Source: Tetrahymena thermophila SB210
Lineage: Eukaryota; Ciliophora; Oligohymenophorea; Hymenostomatida; Tetrahymenidae
NCBI RefSeq assembly: GCF_000189635.1
Contig: NW_002476570.1
Coordinates: forward strand, 434,001-498,000
Direction: 5' to 3'
Length of the DNA: 64,000 bases
A model generated the notes under the pieces. The model was given only the letters and a program-made list of their open reading frames with translations. It was not told the DNA's origin and did not search any database. Positions 53,801 to 64,000 of the stretch are shown one piece after another (within the stretch, counting starts at the first letter, position 1; every line of letters starts with the position of its first letter). The translations under genes and the position numbers were made by a program.

Positions 53801-56388
53801 ACAAGTTATTTGTTGGAGAATAAGTTATCAATAGCAGCCTTTCTAACTTCATAGAAGTTCTTGATGCTGAATTCGCTGCCACTGAGTTAGCTCAAACGGT
53901 TGAGCTTTTCAATTTTCTTTCTGTTGAGCTTTTCCATGAGGTAGAATTTTTCTCTAAGATCTGCAATATTAATTGCAGGACTCTTGCTGTTGATATTGTG
54001 GCTTTACAAGAACTCTTCAACATCATATATTTGAGAGTTTCTTTGGTAAGCATCTCTTAAGTTGTCTTAGTTTAAGTAATATCTGACAGTGTCAGGGTAA
54101 TCTCTGTAAAAGTCTTTAGTAGGATATAAGCAGTTTTCTTTTAAGTCACCTTGATATTCAGAAACACCTTCAAATCTCTTTTCTTCAACCAAAGGTCTGA
54201 AGTAACTTTCAACTTGATCTTTACTGATTTAAGAAAGTACTTTGTAGTCCCAATCTTTGAAGCCTCTAGCTTCTTCAACAATTTCGGATTAAATACATCT
54301 CATAACTTCATTATCAAGAAGTCTACGGCAAGCTACTCTAAATTCTCTTTCGAAGCATTCCTTCCAAGAGGAGTTGATACCTTCTCTAAGAAGTTTAAGG
54401 GTAAGCTTCAAAGCTAAAGGAGATTTAGATTCAAGAGACTTGATACAAGCTCTAGAGAAATGAGTATCTTCTTCTCTTAATCTTTCAATAATTTCTTCAA
54501 TAGAGTTGGCACTGAAGCATCTTCCAATTGTGAAAAGAGGAAGACTAGTAACTGTACCACTAGTTTATAATTCAATATTTTCAAGTCCTAAATCAAACAT
54601 GACACATTATTCATAGTGGAGCAATCTATTTAAAATTTCGTGAGATCTATTGAATAAATCATCTGCCTTGAATCCTAAATTAGCTCTATCTTGCATTTGA
54701 TGCTTATATAAAATTTCAGCCATAGCTAATCTTTTGTTTTCATTTCTATAATAAATTTCTCCTTGTTTATGCTTTTTTTTATTAAAATAATACATTTAAA
54801 AAATTTAAATAATTATTCTTTAATTTAATTTATTTATAATTTAAAATAAATTGATTACGATTCTGTTGTATACTTCTTCATTAAGTTATGAGAAGTAAGT
54901 TTCTTTATAGTACAATTGTTTAGTTAAATCTACGAATTTGTTGAGTCCATATAAATCTTCAGAAGTAGTTTCTTAATCGTGCTTCTTATGGGCGACTTTC
55001 CAATTTTCTTCAATATTTTAATGGGTAGCAAACATTCTTTCAAAAGCGATACCAGATCTACTCAAGTCGTAGCCATCAATTTACCATCCGGTTAAAGCTA
55101 AGAATGTACCTAATTCCATATTAAGTCTGCTCAAGTAGTAGCTTGCACCAGCATCAGGAATGTAACCTAAGGAAGTTTCATTCAATCTCCACTTAGTATT
55201 TTTGCTACCAAGTGCAAAAGGAGCTCTTGTAAAAATACTTGCAGCTGAGCCAGTTATAAGTCCATTAATATTGATCAATAAAGGCTTTTTGAAATTAGTA
55301 GAATTTGTGATTTAAATCGCTTTTATCTTAAATTAATAATTACTTTGTTGTATTTTCCAATGAAAATAGCGAAATCATAAAGTTCACGCAAATAATCGAA
55401 TGCCTTATGAGGTTCTTTTTCAGCAATCTTCTTCATTAAAACTGTATATATGCAAATAAAATATATTTAAGAATGCTGATTGGGAATATGAGTGTGTAGA
55501 GGTTTTACATTTAAAGTCTGTTCCTTTAGAGAAAACACCAGCTTCCTTAGAATTTTCTAAAAATACTGCTCTAATACTAGAGTCGATTTCATATGACTTT
55601 TATGTAGATATTATAAATTAATTAAAGATATTTGAAAATATAATATCTTAAACAAACAAACAAATGATTATTTATTTTGCTAGATATTTTTTGCATTGTA
55701 TCAGATCTAAATTTATGCATTTATCTATCTACTCTATATAAATCTAATTGAATCAACACTAAAATAACTAACTTACTTCTAAAAAACGAGTGATTTCCTT
55801 TATCATATGTGTATCCAAAGTCTATTATAATTAAAATAAACATTAAAAAGTTCTCCTTAACTGTTTAAAAGCTTAAATCTTATTAATGATAAAAATCTTT
55901 ACATTCTATTTATACTCGCCATTCAAGTAGCTGAAAGCAACATCACCTGAACGCTTAGCAACAACATTATACTATTTTTTAAAGAATTCATTTTACAATA
56001 TATTCACAAAATGTTTATTATCAGTTTAAAGCTCATTTTTAATAAATCAGCTTCACTCTATTAATGCCAAATTTCCAGAGAAATCCTCAAAAATAATAAT
56101 TTATATGTTTATTATTTACCAAATTTTTTTTATTCTTAAAACTTCTGCTCTCAAAATTATTGATAACTGTAGAGTTAGAGACTTTATAACTGCTTTTCAA
56201 AGCAAGTCCACTATTATTTTATTTAAAAAAAATAATTTTAACTTAAAGTATTCTTTTTTCTATTATTTAAATTATTATGCCTTTAATTCCAAAAAAATAA
56301 TTTGGCATGTCTTGAACTAATAAAAAAAGGCTTTAATCAATCCAACATTGAAATCTGTTGGCTCAACTCTAGCATATAAATTCGCCAT
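50824..56388 (-). CDS. HIBCH-like (enoyl-CoA hydratase superfamily) protein with about 1000-residue extension; candidate mitoribosomal mS47
   Basis: Exons on the minus strand, from high to low: a proposed start exon at 56388 (MANLYARVEPTDFN..., 3' end uncertain), 55903-56031, 55777-55821, 55509-55596, 55344-55441, 54859-55284, 53482-54771, 53167-53388, 52714-53106, 52134-52655, 51732-52070, 51570-51674, 51381-51509 and 50824-51321. All but the first give 1427 codons in frame, ending at TGA. The first ~420 residues follow 3-hydroxyisobutyryl-CoA hydrolase: TLDTHMIKEITRFLE, SKGTDF, PLLININGLITGSAAS, NETSLGYIPDAGASYYLSRL and SPLALKLTLKLLREG. The Glu and Asp of the hydrolase active site (NETSLGYIPD) are kept, but the oxyanion-loop glycines are altered (GSA for GGG). 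The remaining ~1000 residues are charged and helical, unlike any metabolic hydrolase. HIBCH homologues are small-subunit mitoribosome proteins (mS47) in plants, kinetoplastids and yeast, hence the suggestion. Confidence 0.72.
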
Positions 56389-58395
56389 ATAAGTATACTT
56401 TTTTAAGTTTTAATTCTGTTGTAAATTCAAACAAAAAAATACCTTGAAGCTAGTAATTTTTTATTCTTGGCTACTTTGAACATTTATCAAAACCTTTTAT
56501 TTTTACAAATTCTCCTAATTAAACTACGATTGAATATTGATTTGCAGTATTTTATTAAGATACTAATCTTTCTTTTTTGTTTAATTTATTTTTCTTAACT
56601 TTTCTTTTTAGATTCTTTTTCTTTTACTTTTGTTCCCACTTTTAATTTATTTGAGTTATATGCATGTTTTTGATAATAAATAAACAAAATAAAGAGTGGT
56701 CATATTCTTCATACAAATTAATAACAAACAAACTAGCAAGCAAATAAATAAATAAACAAACAAACAAAAAAACATATTTATTAGCTTCTTAAACATTATT
56801 CTAAATTTTTATGAATTTAATTTTCATTCATTTTTTTCTCTTGATTTTTCTCCATAATTAATTTTTAATTAAATAAATGTAGAAACTTTATTTATCTTTA
56901 TTAAAAATTAAAAGCTTTTCTTCTCCCTAATTTTAAAATAAAGTCTAATTTCTATGAAATTCAAATTTTTATAAATAATTTTACTTATAATATTTTTAAA
57001 AGAATACTTAAATAATTTTTTTATCTTTTAAGTGATTTTATAAAAATAATTTTAAATTAAATAAATTTTGAAAATATCTAAGAACAAATTAAATTTATTT
57101 TATATCTCTAAAAAGCCAAGCTATATAATTTATTATAAATAATTTAAGATTGATACATACTTTGATATTTGAAAAGAGATTTTGCAAAAAAATTTTTTTT
57201 ATTTATAAAATTCTTTAAAATTAAAAAAAGATTTGTTTACTTTTTATAAGCTTATTAACTGAATAAAATTTAATCTATTTATTAAAATTCAATATATTAA
57301 AATTATTTAATATTTAAATAAAGTTTAAAATATTTTTTAGATTGTTGATGTTAAATTTTTTATGAATCAAATAAAAATTTAATTATTATTGAAATAAAAT
57401 TGATAATTAAAAATAATTTGAATAATTTTGATTATTTTAATATAAATATATTATTTTTTTTGACAATAAAAATGAATGCTTAAAGTTTGTTTTTCAAAAT
57501 TAGATAAACAAAATCTTTTCCATAATTATAAAGAAGATTTTCTTTAACTAGATTTAATTAAAAATATATTTTTAAAATAACAATATTTATTTGAGCGAAT
57601 TCAAAAAACAACTGAATTTTTTTTATATTAAACAATAACTTTAGATAATTTATAAAATTTCGTGCGAATCAACTAATTTTTTAATCTTTATATTATTTAT
57701 CACAACTATTTCTATTAATTTTTTATTTGGTTTTTTTATTAACTATTTAATTTTATCTTTTTTCGTTATTTTAAATTTTTTAGTTGTTTAAGTTTCTTTC
57801 TATAACAAATTTAATTTTTCCTCTCGATAATTAGACCACAGGATACAAAAATAGACGAACTACGTCAATATCAATCTTTTATCTTTCCAATAAAATGAAA
57901 ATAAAATTTTCCTTTAAAGTTTATAAAAAAAAATAAAGGTGTATTATGATAGAATAATTTATCAGCAAAATTGAATGCCCCAAAAACAAGTTTTATATTT
58001 ATTTAACTAATAAATTGCTTTATTTATCATCCTAAAGTTAAATATAGAATGAATATTTTTTTTATCTTGATGACTTTTAGATATTATATGACGGGATGAT
58101 TTCTACAAATGATCTCATAATTCATATATGTTTATACTTCTGATGACAACCTTTCTAGCATTCCTAATTTTCAACTAATAAATTAGATAGTTATTTCAAA
58201 ATATTTAATAAAAGAAAAATAGATAATGGTCATCATTAAAAAAACCAGAATCTTAGATAATAACCTATTTATAATTGAGTATCTCTTTCACCAAATTGGT
58301 ATCAACTTTTATTAAAAAAATTAATCAAAAATTTACAAAAAAGCCAACAAAATTTAAAAAAAAGAGGAAAACTGCTAGTTTTAAAATTAAATAAG
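56389..58395. other. Divergent intergenic spacer, AT-rich
   Basis: About 2 kb between the divergently transcribed HIBCH-like and oxidase genes, so it should contain both promoters; no specific element could be identified. A CAAA/TAAA simple-sequence stretch lies at about 56735-56772. No coding region was seen. Confidence 0.6.
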
Positions 58396-59694
58396 ATGAA
58401 CACTCCTTAGAATAGCAACTTTTTATATGATGTTATAGTTGTAGGTCTTGGTGCCCATGGCTCAGCAACGTTCTTCCATTTAGCTAAACAGGGTTTGAAG
58501 GTCTTAGGTTTAGAGCGTTTTGAATTAGCTCATACCTAGGGTAGCTCTCATGGTGATACAAGAATCACAAGAAAAATGGTATTTGAGCACCCAGTTTACG
58601 TTGACTTAGTTACTGAGGCTTATGAAGCATTTGATGAACTTTCAAAGATTGCTAATCGCCCTATATTCAAGCAAACAGGAGGTCTCTTTATGGGTAAGCC
58701 AGACTCTGATCTTGTTAAATAATGTTTACATGTAGCAAAAGCAAAGAATCTGCCTATAAAAATATTAAATTCTAAACAAATAAACCAATTAAATCCTTAA
58801 TTTGACCTATAAGGTAAAGATGACATCGTAGGTGTTTATGACTAAGAAGCAGGTGTACTATTCCCTGAAAATTGCATTCAATCATTTGTCGAATAAGGAG
58901 TTAAGCGTTATGGTGGCCGTGTTCAAACAGGTACTCGCTACATATCGCACTCAATTGTCCCTCCTCCTAAGGAAGATCCAGGTAGCAAAACTGTTCATGA
59001 AACTGTTTATGAAGTAGTGACTGACTGTGGTAAATTTAGAACCAAGAAGATTGTATTTTCTTGTGGAATGTGGAATACTCAAATTATAAATGCTCCTCTT
59101 GAAATTCGTAAGATTTAATTATTTTGGTTTAAGGTACCAGAGAATGTGAATATGGACTTAGATCATTGTCCTATCTTCATGTATGAAGTAGATAGAAATC
59201 CTCTTTACTATGTTTATGGTTTCCCTAACTACCAAGGTTCAGGTATTAAAGTTGGATTCTCTCCTAATCAGCACAACAATATCACTTAAAGCCCAGATAG
59301 ACCTATTAGATCAGTAGAACCTCAAGAAAAAACAAGGATAGTTCACATGATGAAAGAGTTCCTACCAAACATTGGAAGATAGCCTGTTATAGATGAGAAG
59401 GAGTGCTTCGTTACAATGGCCCCTGATGAAAACTTCATTATAGATTTTGATCCAAATGACAAAAATATATTATATTTGAGTCCTTGCAGTGCTCATGGGT
59501 TCAAATACAGTGGTGGTGTAGGTAGATTAGCTGCTAGAATGATCAAGCATGGCAGACATGAAGACTAATATAGCATGTTTAGATTAAATCGTTTTGAAAA
59601 TCAAAATGTATAATGGAGTGATTTATTCATCAAATAAGACTTAGCTTATAATCCATTTTCAAAATATTTCCAAAACCCTACCCCAAAATTGTGA
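58396..59694 (+). CDS. FAD-dependent sarcosine/pipecolate oxidase-type amine oxidase (MSOX/PIPOX family), 432 aa
   Basis: One uninterrupted exon (1299 nt), ATG to TGA. The FAD-binding Rossmann motif VVGLGAHGSATFFHLA is at residues 14-29, followed by LERFELAHTQGSSHGDTRIT as in monomeric sarcosine oxidases. The C-terminal half has GIKVGF, placing the oxygen-activating Lys of MSOX, and CFVTMAPDENFIIDF, placing the Cys that binds FAD covalently; SAHGFKYSGGVG closes the flavin site. Expected reaction: oxidative demethylation of sarcosine or oxidation of a related secondary amino acid (N-methyl amino acid, pipecolate), giving H2O2; the substrate cannot be decided here. The length fits the family (about 390-430). 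The protein ends in -PKL, close to the peroxisomal PTS1 signal, and PIPOX enzymes are peroxisomal. The coding sequence is less AT-rich than its surroundings. Confidence 0.88.
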
Positions 59695-59946
59695 AAGTAT
59701 AAAATATGTATCATCTATCTATCTATGTATGTAGCAAAAAGTTGATAAGCAAATGAAATATTTCAAACACTTAAGAAAAATTAAGATTTAAATATTAATG
59801 AAATAAATTTTTATAGTTTTGTTTATACATAAAGGTCAATTTCAAGTTCTTTTGATTTAGTAATAGTCAAAATTTTTAATTTTTTATCCAAATACTTAGT
59901 TAGGAGGAATACGTTCTGTTCTATTATCTTTTTAATTTTATTCACT

Positions 59947-60597
59947 TTTACGTTTTTGAATTTTGTAAATTCTAGATAATCAATTACAGATTATCGACTA
60001 ATTAAATTAAATAATATTATCTATTTATCAAATATTCGATAGATTTCATTTCTTAGATTAAAATTTAAAAGATCAGATTGAAGTTTGATTAACTCTAAAT
60101 CTATACATTTAATTTGAAAAAATTAAAAAAATTGAATGTATTTATCAATTTCAAAAAAATTATTTAGGTACTAACATAAATATTAAAAATAAATAAATCA
60201 AAAATATTAATAAATTCAAAAAAAAATTATTTTAACCATACATATACTTCAAATAATGAATTTATCTATTACAAATTTACATTTTTGAATTTTGTAAATT
60301 CTAGATAATCAATTACAGATTATCGACTAATAAAATTAAATAATATTATCTATGTATCAAATATTCGATAGATTTCATTTCTTAGATTAAAATTTAAAAG
60401 ATCAGATTGAAGTTCGATTAACTTTAAATCAATACATTTAATTTGAAAAAATTAAAAAAATTGAATGTATTTTAAAAAATTTTTTAGATACTAACATAAA
60501 AATAAAAAATAAATAAATCAAAAATGTTAATAAATTTAAAAAAAAATTATTTTAACCATACATATACTTCAAATAATGAATTTATCTATTACAAATT
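59947..60597. repeat. Direct tandem duplication, unit about 329 nt, two copies
   Basis: Copy 1 is 59947-60275 and copy 2 is 60276-60597. Long blocks match exactly, for example AATCAATTACAGATTATCGA and TATTCGATAGATTTCATTTC occur in both at a constant offset of 329 until a small deletion in copy 2. Differences are scattered single bases and one indel of several bases, which indicates a fairly recent duplication. Confidence 0.9.
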
Positions 60598-61620
60598 GTT
60601 TTTATTTTAGAGTATACAGTGTATTTTAATTTTACAATAACTTTTATTTTTCTCTTTTTAAAATTCATTTTCTTTTGAATAATAAACTATTTCATAAAAT
60701 ACAAAAAATAAATTGAAAGATATTTTTTATTGTAAATTATTTATCTTATTTATAAATGATAAAATTTCAATAAGCTTATCTAATACATCTAATATAAATA
60801 CTTAATAATATTTCAAAACAAACTATGTATGTATGCATGAATGTATTTTAACTGTAATATAAAAATTTTGTAAGAAAATAAATATATGTTATTTTGCATG
60901 CTCATAATCTATTGCTTATGTTGTTTTTAAATTTTTATTTTTATCTTATTTTTTTCTTTTCTTTTCTTTTGTTTAGTTTAGGTTTTGTTTTGTTTTTATT
61001 TGATTTAATTTAATTTTGATTTTAAATTTATTTCTTTCTTTCTGATCTGAATTTATTTCTTTTTCTTTTTACTAAAAATTTTTAAAAATAAATAGCATTC
61101 CAATCATCTCAATCGATATATCTCAATCAAATAATTATCTTCATATCTCTATCTTTAAAAAAATACTAATTATATGTATTAATATAAATTAAAATAAAGA
61201 AAAAAGAGTTTTAAGCTTTTCATCTCTTGCTACTTTCTAGCCATCGCATTTATAAATTATCATTTTAAAAACTTCGTTTGATCTAATTATTATTTTTCAT
61301 GCCCAGTTAAATCGGGAATTAAAAACTTAAACGATGGAGCGAAGTATACAATTAGATGTTTTATGAGCTTAATTATTAATAATGGAAGCTTTTTTAAATA
61401 AAAATAGATTAGATTATAAATATTTTTCAATAAAATAAAATAATCTTTTCTATTTTTTGATGCTTGCTTTCGAAAATTTAATTTTTTTCTTCTCTTTTCC
61501 AAAATTGATTTATCTAATTTTTTTAAATTTATTATTTATTAAAATTTTCTTCTTCTTTATGAATATTTAAAATATCCTTTATTAATTAATGCTCTCATTT
61601 ATTTAGATATATAATTTAAA

Positions 61621-61674
61621 ATGAAATTCCTCAATAAATATTTTAAAATGAAATTCCTCCATAAATATTTTAAA
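61621..61674. repeat. 27-nt tandem repeat, two copies
   Basis: ATGAAATTCCTC(A/C)ATAAATATTTTAAA occurs twice head to tail with a single mismatch. It lies about 90 bases beyond the stop of the YhhN gene, in its 3' flank. Confidence 0.9.
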
Positions 61675-61765
61675 ATACAAATAATTCATTATAAATAACA
61701 CATAAAATAGCAAATAGAATAGAATTAGTTAAAATTAATTATTAAGTATTTATCAACTTTTAATT

Positions 61766-62578
61766 TCAATCTTTCTTTTCATGTTCGCGGTTTTTAAAGT
61801 AGCTATAGTGAGTAAGAGAAGCAACAAAGATTAAATATTCTGCAATATAGTAAGTGAACATGACAGCAAATTGCATAATTGTTGATTTAAAGCCTGGGAT
61901 AAACATGTTAAGGGAGAGTATGCTATCAGAGCAAACAAAAAAGATGGCTCCAATGAAAGCTAAGTAATAGCTTTTAGGGGAAGTCTTATCTCTCATTGAA
62001 GAAGCAAAGCACATTACTGAAATGAGTATGACATAAACTAATACAGGAGTTTTCAACTTTTCAGGAAATCCTGTTTATGAAGTCAAAAAAATAAACATGT
62101 AGTATCCATAGCCAAAAAGCAAAACAGCAATTGGAACTGAAAAGTTTACAAATTAGTTTGTGTCAAAAGAAGAGTTTTCCAAAAAGCCTACCAAAAAAGC
62201 AATATGAGCAGTAGCAAAACTTCCTAAACCATAAAAGAAAAATTATTATCCATCAAACATAAGGAAAATATCACCAAGAGCAGAGAAAATGAATCCTATA
62301 GCCATGAATTACTTAAATGCTTTTGCGCCGTAGTGTGGCTAGAACAGAGTATAAATAAACATAATCAATACAACAGAAGGTTTTGTAATATAGTTATATT
62401 CTTTTGGTAAGTGTAGTAATATTCCTGCCCATTGAAGCAGCATAAAAATAATAATTAAGCTATGGGCAAATACTTTCGCAGTGCTACCCCTATTGCTAGT
62501 GCTTTATTTATTTTAAATTGATGGTGCAGGGTTTTGATTTTTTTTTATTAAGCTTTCTTTAACTTATCCTTTTGACAT
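61766..62578 (-). CDS. YhhN/TMEM86-family membrane protein (lysoplasmalogenase family), 270 aa
   Basis: One exon on the minus strand, ATG at 62578 to TGA at 61766. After a Q/S/K-rich N-terminus of about 38 residues, roughly eight hydrophobic segments follow. The family's polar signatures are present: KPSVVLIMF early, FSALGDIFLMFD (the conserved Gly-Asp) in the middle and FVCSDSILSLNMF (the conserved Ser-Asp) later. These Asp residues are thought to be catalytic in TMEM86B, which cleaves the vinyl-ether bond of lysoplasmalogen to give an aldehyde and a glycerophospho-base. Ciliates are rich in ether lipids, so a role in their turnover is reasonable but inferred. The charged tail HEKKD is cytosolic-like. 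The start is the first ATG of the open frame. Confidence 0.85.
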
Positions 62579-64000
62579 TTTATAAATAAATATCTTTTTT
62601 CTGTGTAACTTTACAATTATTTATTATTGAAGAAAAATAATTAATTATAAGTGTCAAAAAAATTGAATATTATAAAAAGAAAATAATATTTATATAAATA
62701 ATAAATAATTTTTTTATTTAAATATCAACAATTATCTTGAAATATGGTTGATTTTTAAAATGGTTATTAATAAATTTGATCATGCCTTTTTGTATCTAAG
62801 CATTTGCTAAACTTACTAATTATAAAGGTATTAATCAAATTCACCATCAAAGAATAATTTAATTCTTGCTTATATATTTAATTAAAATATCACCACATAT
62901 CCAAAGAAAGCCAATGAATTTTAAATTAAGATAAATTACTTTTTTATTCTTTGGACACTTTTGTTTCTTTTCTTAAGCAGATTAATTAAATGGAAATAAA
63001 ATATTTGAATCATTTATTAAGTTAAGCATTAATTATAAATAGCAAAAAGATTTTGTAAGATTAAAAATATCAAATTTTTTTTTTGATTGTAAGCACTTCA
63101 TGTACAATCTAAAAATCCTGTAACAAGAATAAGGTTTTTTATTATTTTCAATAGGGCTATTATAATACTGTAAATAATATACTGAAATTAGTCTTTGAAG
63201 TCAGAAATTAGTTAAATATTAAAATTCCTAAGTTTTTCATTAGTAGTACTTTAAAATTTTTAAATCACTTTACTAGTAGAGTAATATGTAAAGAAGCAAG
63301 AGTACATTCTCAATTAAAAATTAACTATTATATTAATGATTGATTTTAAGGTGGTTTAGAAAAATATAAACCAGCACTTATAAAAAAACTTAATTTTTTA
63401 ATCATCAAAAATCAGATTTTAATTAACTTTTGAAAATTTCTGGTGCTAATAAAACAAATTACTTTTATCCATATTACCAATTGAATTTCATATGAATTTT
63501 TCTCAAACAAATTTAAGTAAGTATTTAGAATTTATTTATGAGAAAGTTAAAACTTTTTAATAAATGATAAATAAATATTTATTTTTTCATAATTTATTTG
63601 GTTATATGGATGGATATATGTTTCGATTAGATCAAATAATGTAAAATATTCAAATTGTTATTATTTTGTATTTTTATTAATTAAGTAAAAATTTAGCTTT
63701 TAGATATCCATCCACTATTTATAATTTCAATCAGAAATTTAGATGCTCACTCAATACTTCTTTATTTTTTCTTTTTCTTCTTTAGCCTACACATATTGTA
63801 ATTCTTTAACTTTATAATTAATTTATAGTCTTAATTAATGCTGAGTAATATAAATTATCTTTCCTAACTATGATAAATGATGAATGTAAACTATACTAAT
63901 TCCACTATTGGACATAAAGAAAGAATAGAAAATATGTATTTTAAGTGATTGTATTACAAATTTAAGGATTTTTAAATGAATTTAGAAGTAAGGTGTTAAA
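62579..64000. other. Intergenic AT-rich DNA to window edge
   Basis: No coding region, RNA gene or repeat array could be supported on either strand in these 1.4 kb. Confidence 0.6.

Larger units (their letters stand above)
59695..61765. other. Convergent intergenic spacer with tandem repeats
   Basis: About 2 kb between convergent genes. It contains a 329-nt direct tandem duplication (59947-60597), a pyrimidine-rich CTTTT tract (about 60940-61075) and a 27-nt tandem pair (61621-61674). No coding region was accepted; the minus-strand open frame at 61290-61502 is lysine-rich, isolated and low-complexity. Confidence 0.6.

Noticed and set aside
61290..61502. Minus-strand 70-codon Lys-rich open frame
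   Set aside because: Low-complexity, no partner exon, and in a repeat-rich spacer; composition does not differ from the spacer.

Overview
The window reads as nuclear DNA of an oligohymenophorean ciliate, most likely a Tetrahymena-like macronuclear chromosome. Under the standard code almost every gene looks shattered by TAA and TAG. If TAA and TAG are read as glutamine and TGA as the only stop, long conserved proteins appear at once. Intergenic DNA is extremely AT-rich, and introns are about 45-260 nt, GT...AG and AT-rich. They are too long for Paramecium (18-35 nt), which favours Tetrahymena or a relative. All calls below use that code. Exon boundaries were placed by eye from splice signals, reading-frame continuity and comparison between paralogues in the window.

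Left half (1-35.4 kb, all + strand): five consecutive genes for very large membrane proteins of a PAS-containing, TmcB-like kind. The first three (1-2949 partial, 5409-11110, 12600-18039) form one subfamily and the next two (19150-26492, 28128-35369) another. All full-length copies share one layout: an N-terminal multi-spanning membrane block, a His/Cys cluster, helical repeats, a PAS-like domain, a long Q/N/S-rich linker, then two 'TM - loop of about 170-215 residues - TM' modules. Several introns sit at identical places in the copies, so the array grew by tandem duplication after those introns existed.

Middle (36.0-49.1 kb, + strand): a tandem pair of unrecognised Q/N/S-rich proteins (36043-40553, 41261-45805) with the same five-exon structure and scattered conserved islands, followed by a protein with two cyclic-nucleotide-binding domains (45927-49089). 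The PAS membrane proteins and the cyclic-nucleotide-binding protein would fit signal transduction, but a functional link is only inference.

Right part (50.8-62.6 kb): a 14-exon minus-strand gene (50824-56388) joins a 3-hydroxyisobutyryl-CoA-hydrolase-like domain to about 1000 extra helical residues, a candidate mitoribosomal mS47-type protein. An intronless sarcosine/pipecolate-oxidase-type flavoprotein follows (58396-59694, +), ending in a peroxisome-signal-like tripeptide. Last is an intronless YhhN/TMEM86 lysoplasmalogenase-family membrane protein (61766-62578, -). Between them lie AT-rich spacers, one holding a 329-nt tandem duplication. I saw no tRNA, rRNA, CRISPR array, transposase, telomere repeat or chromosome-breakage sequence.
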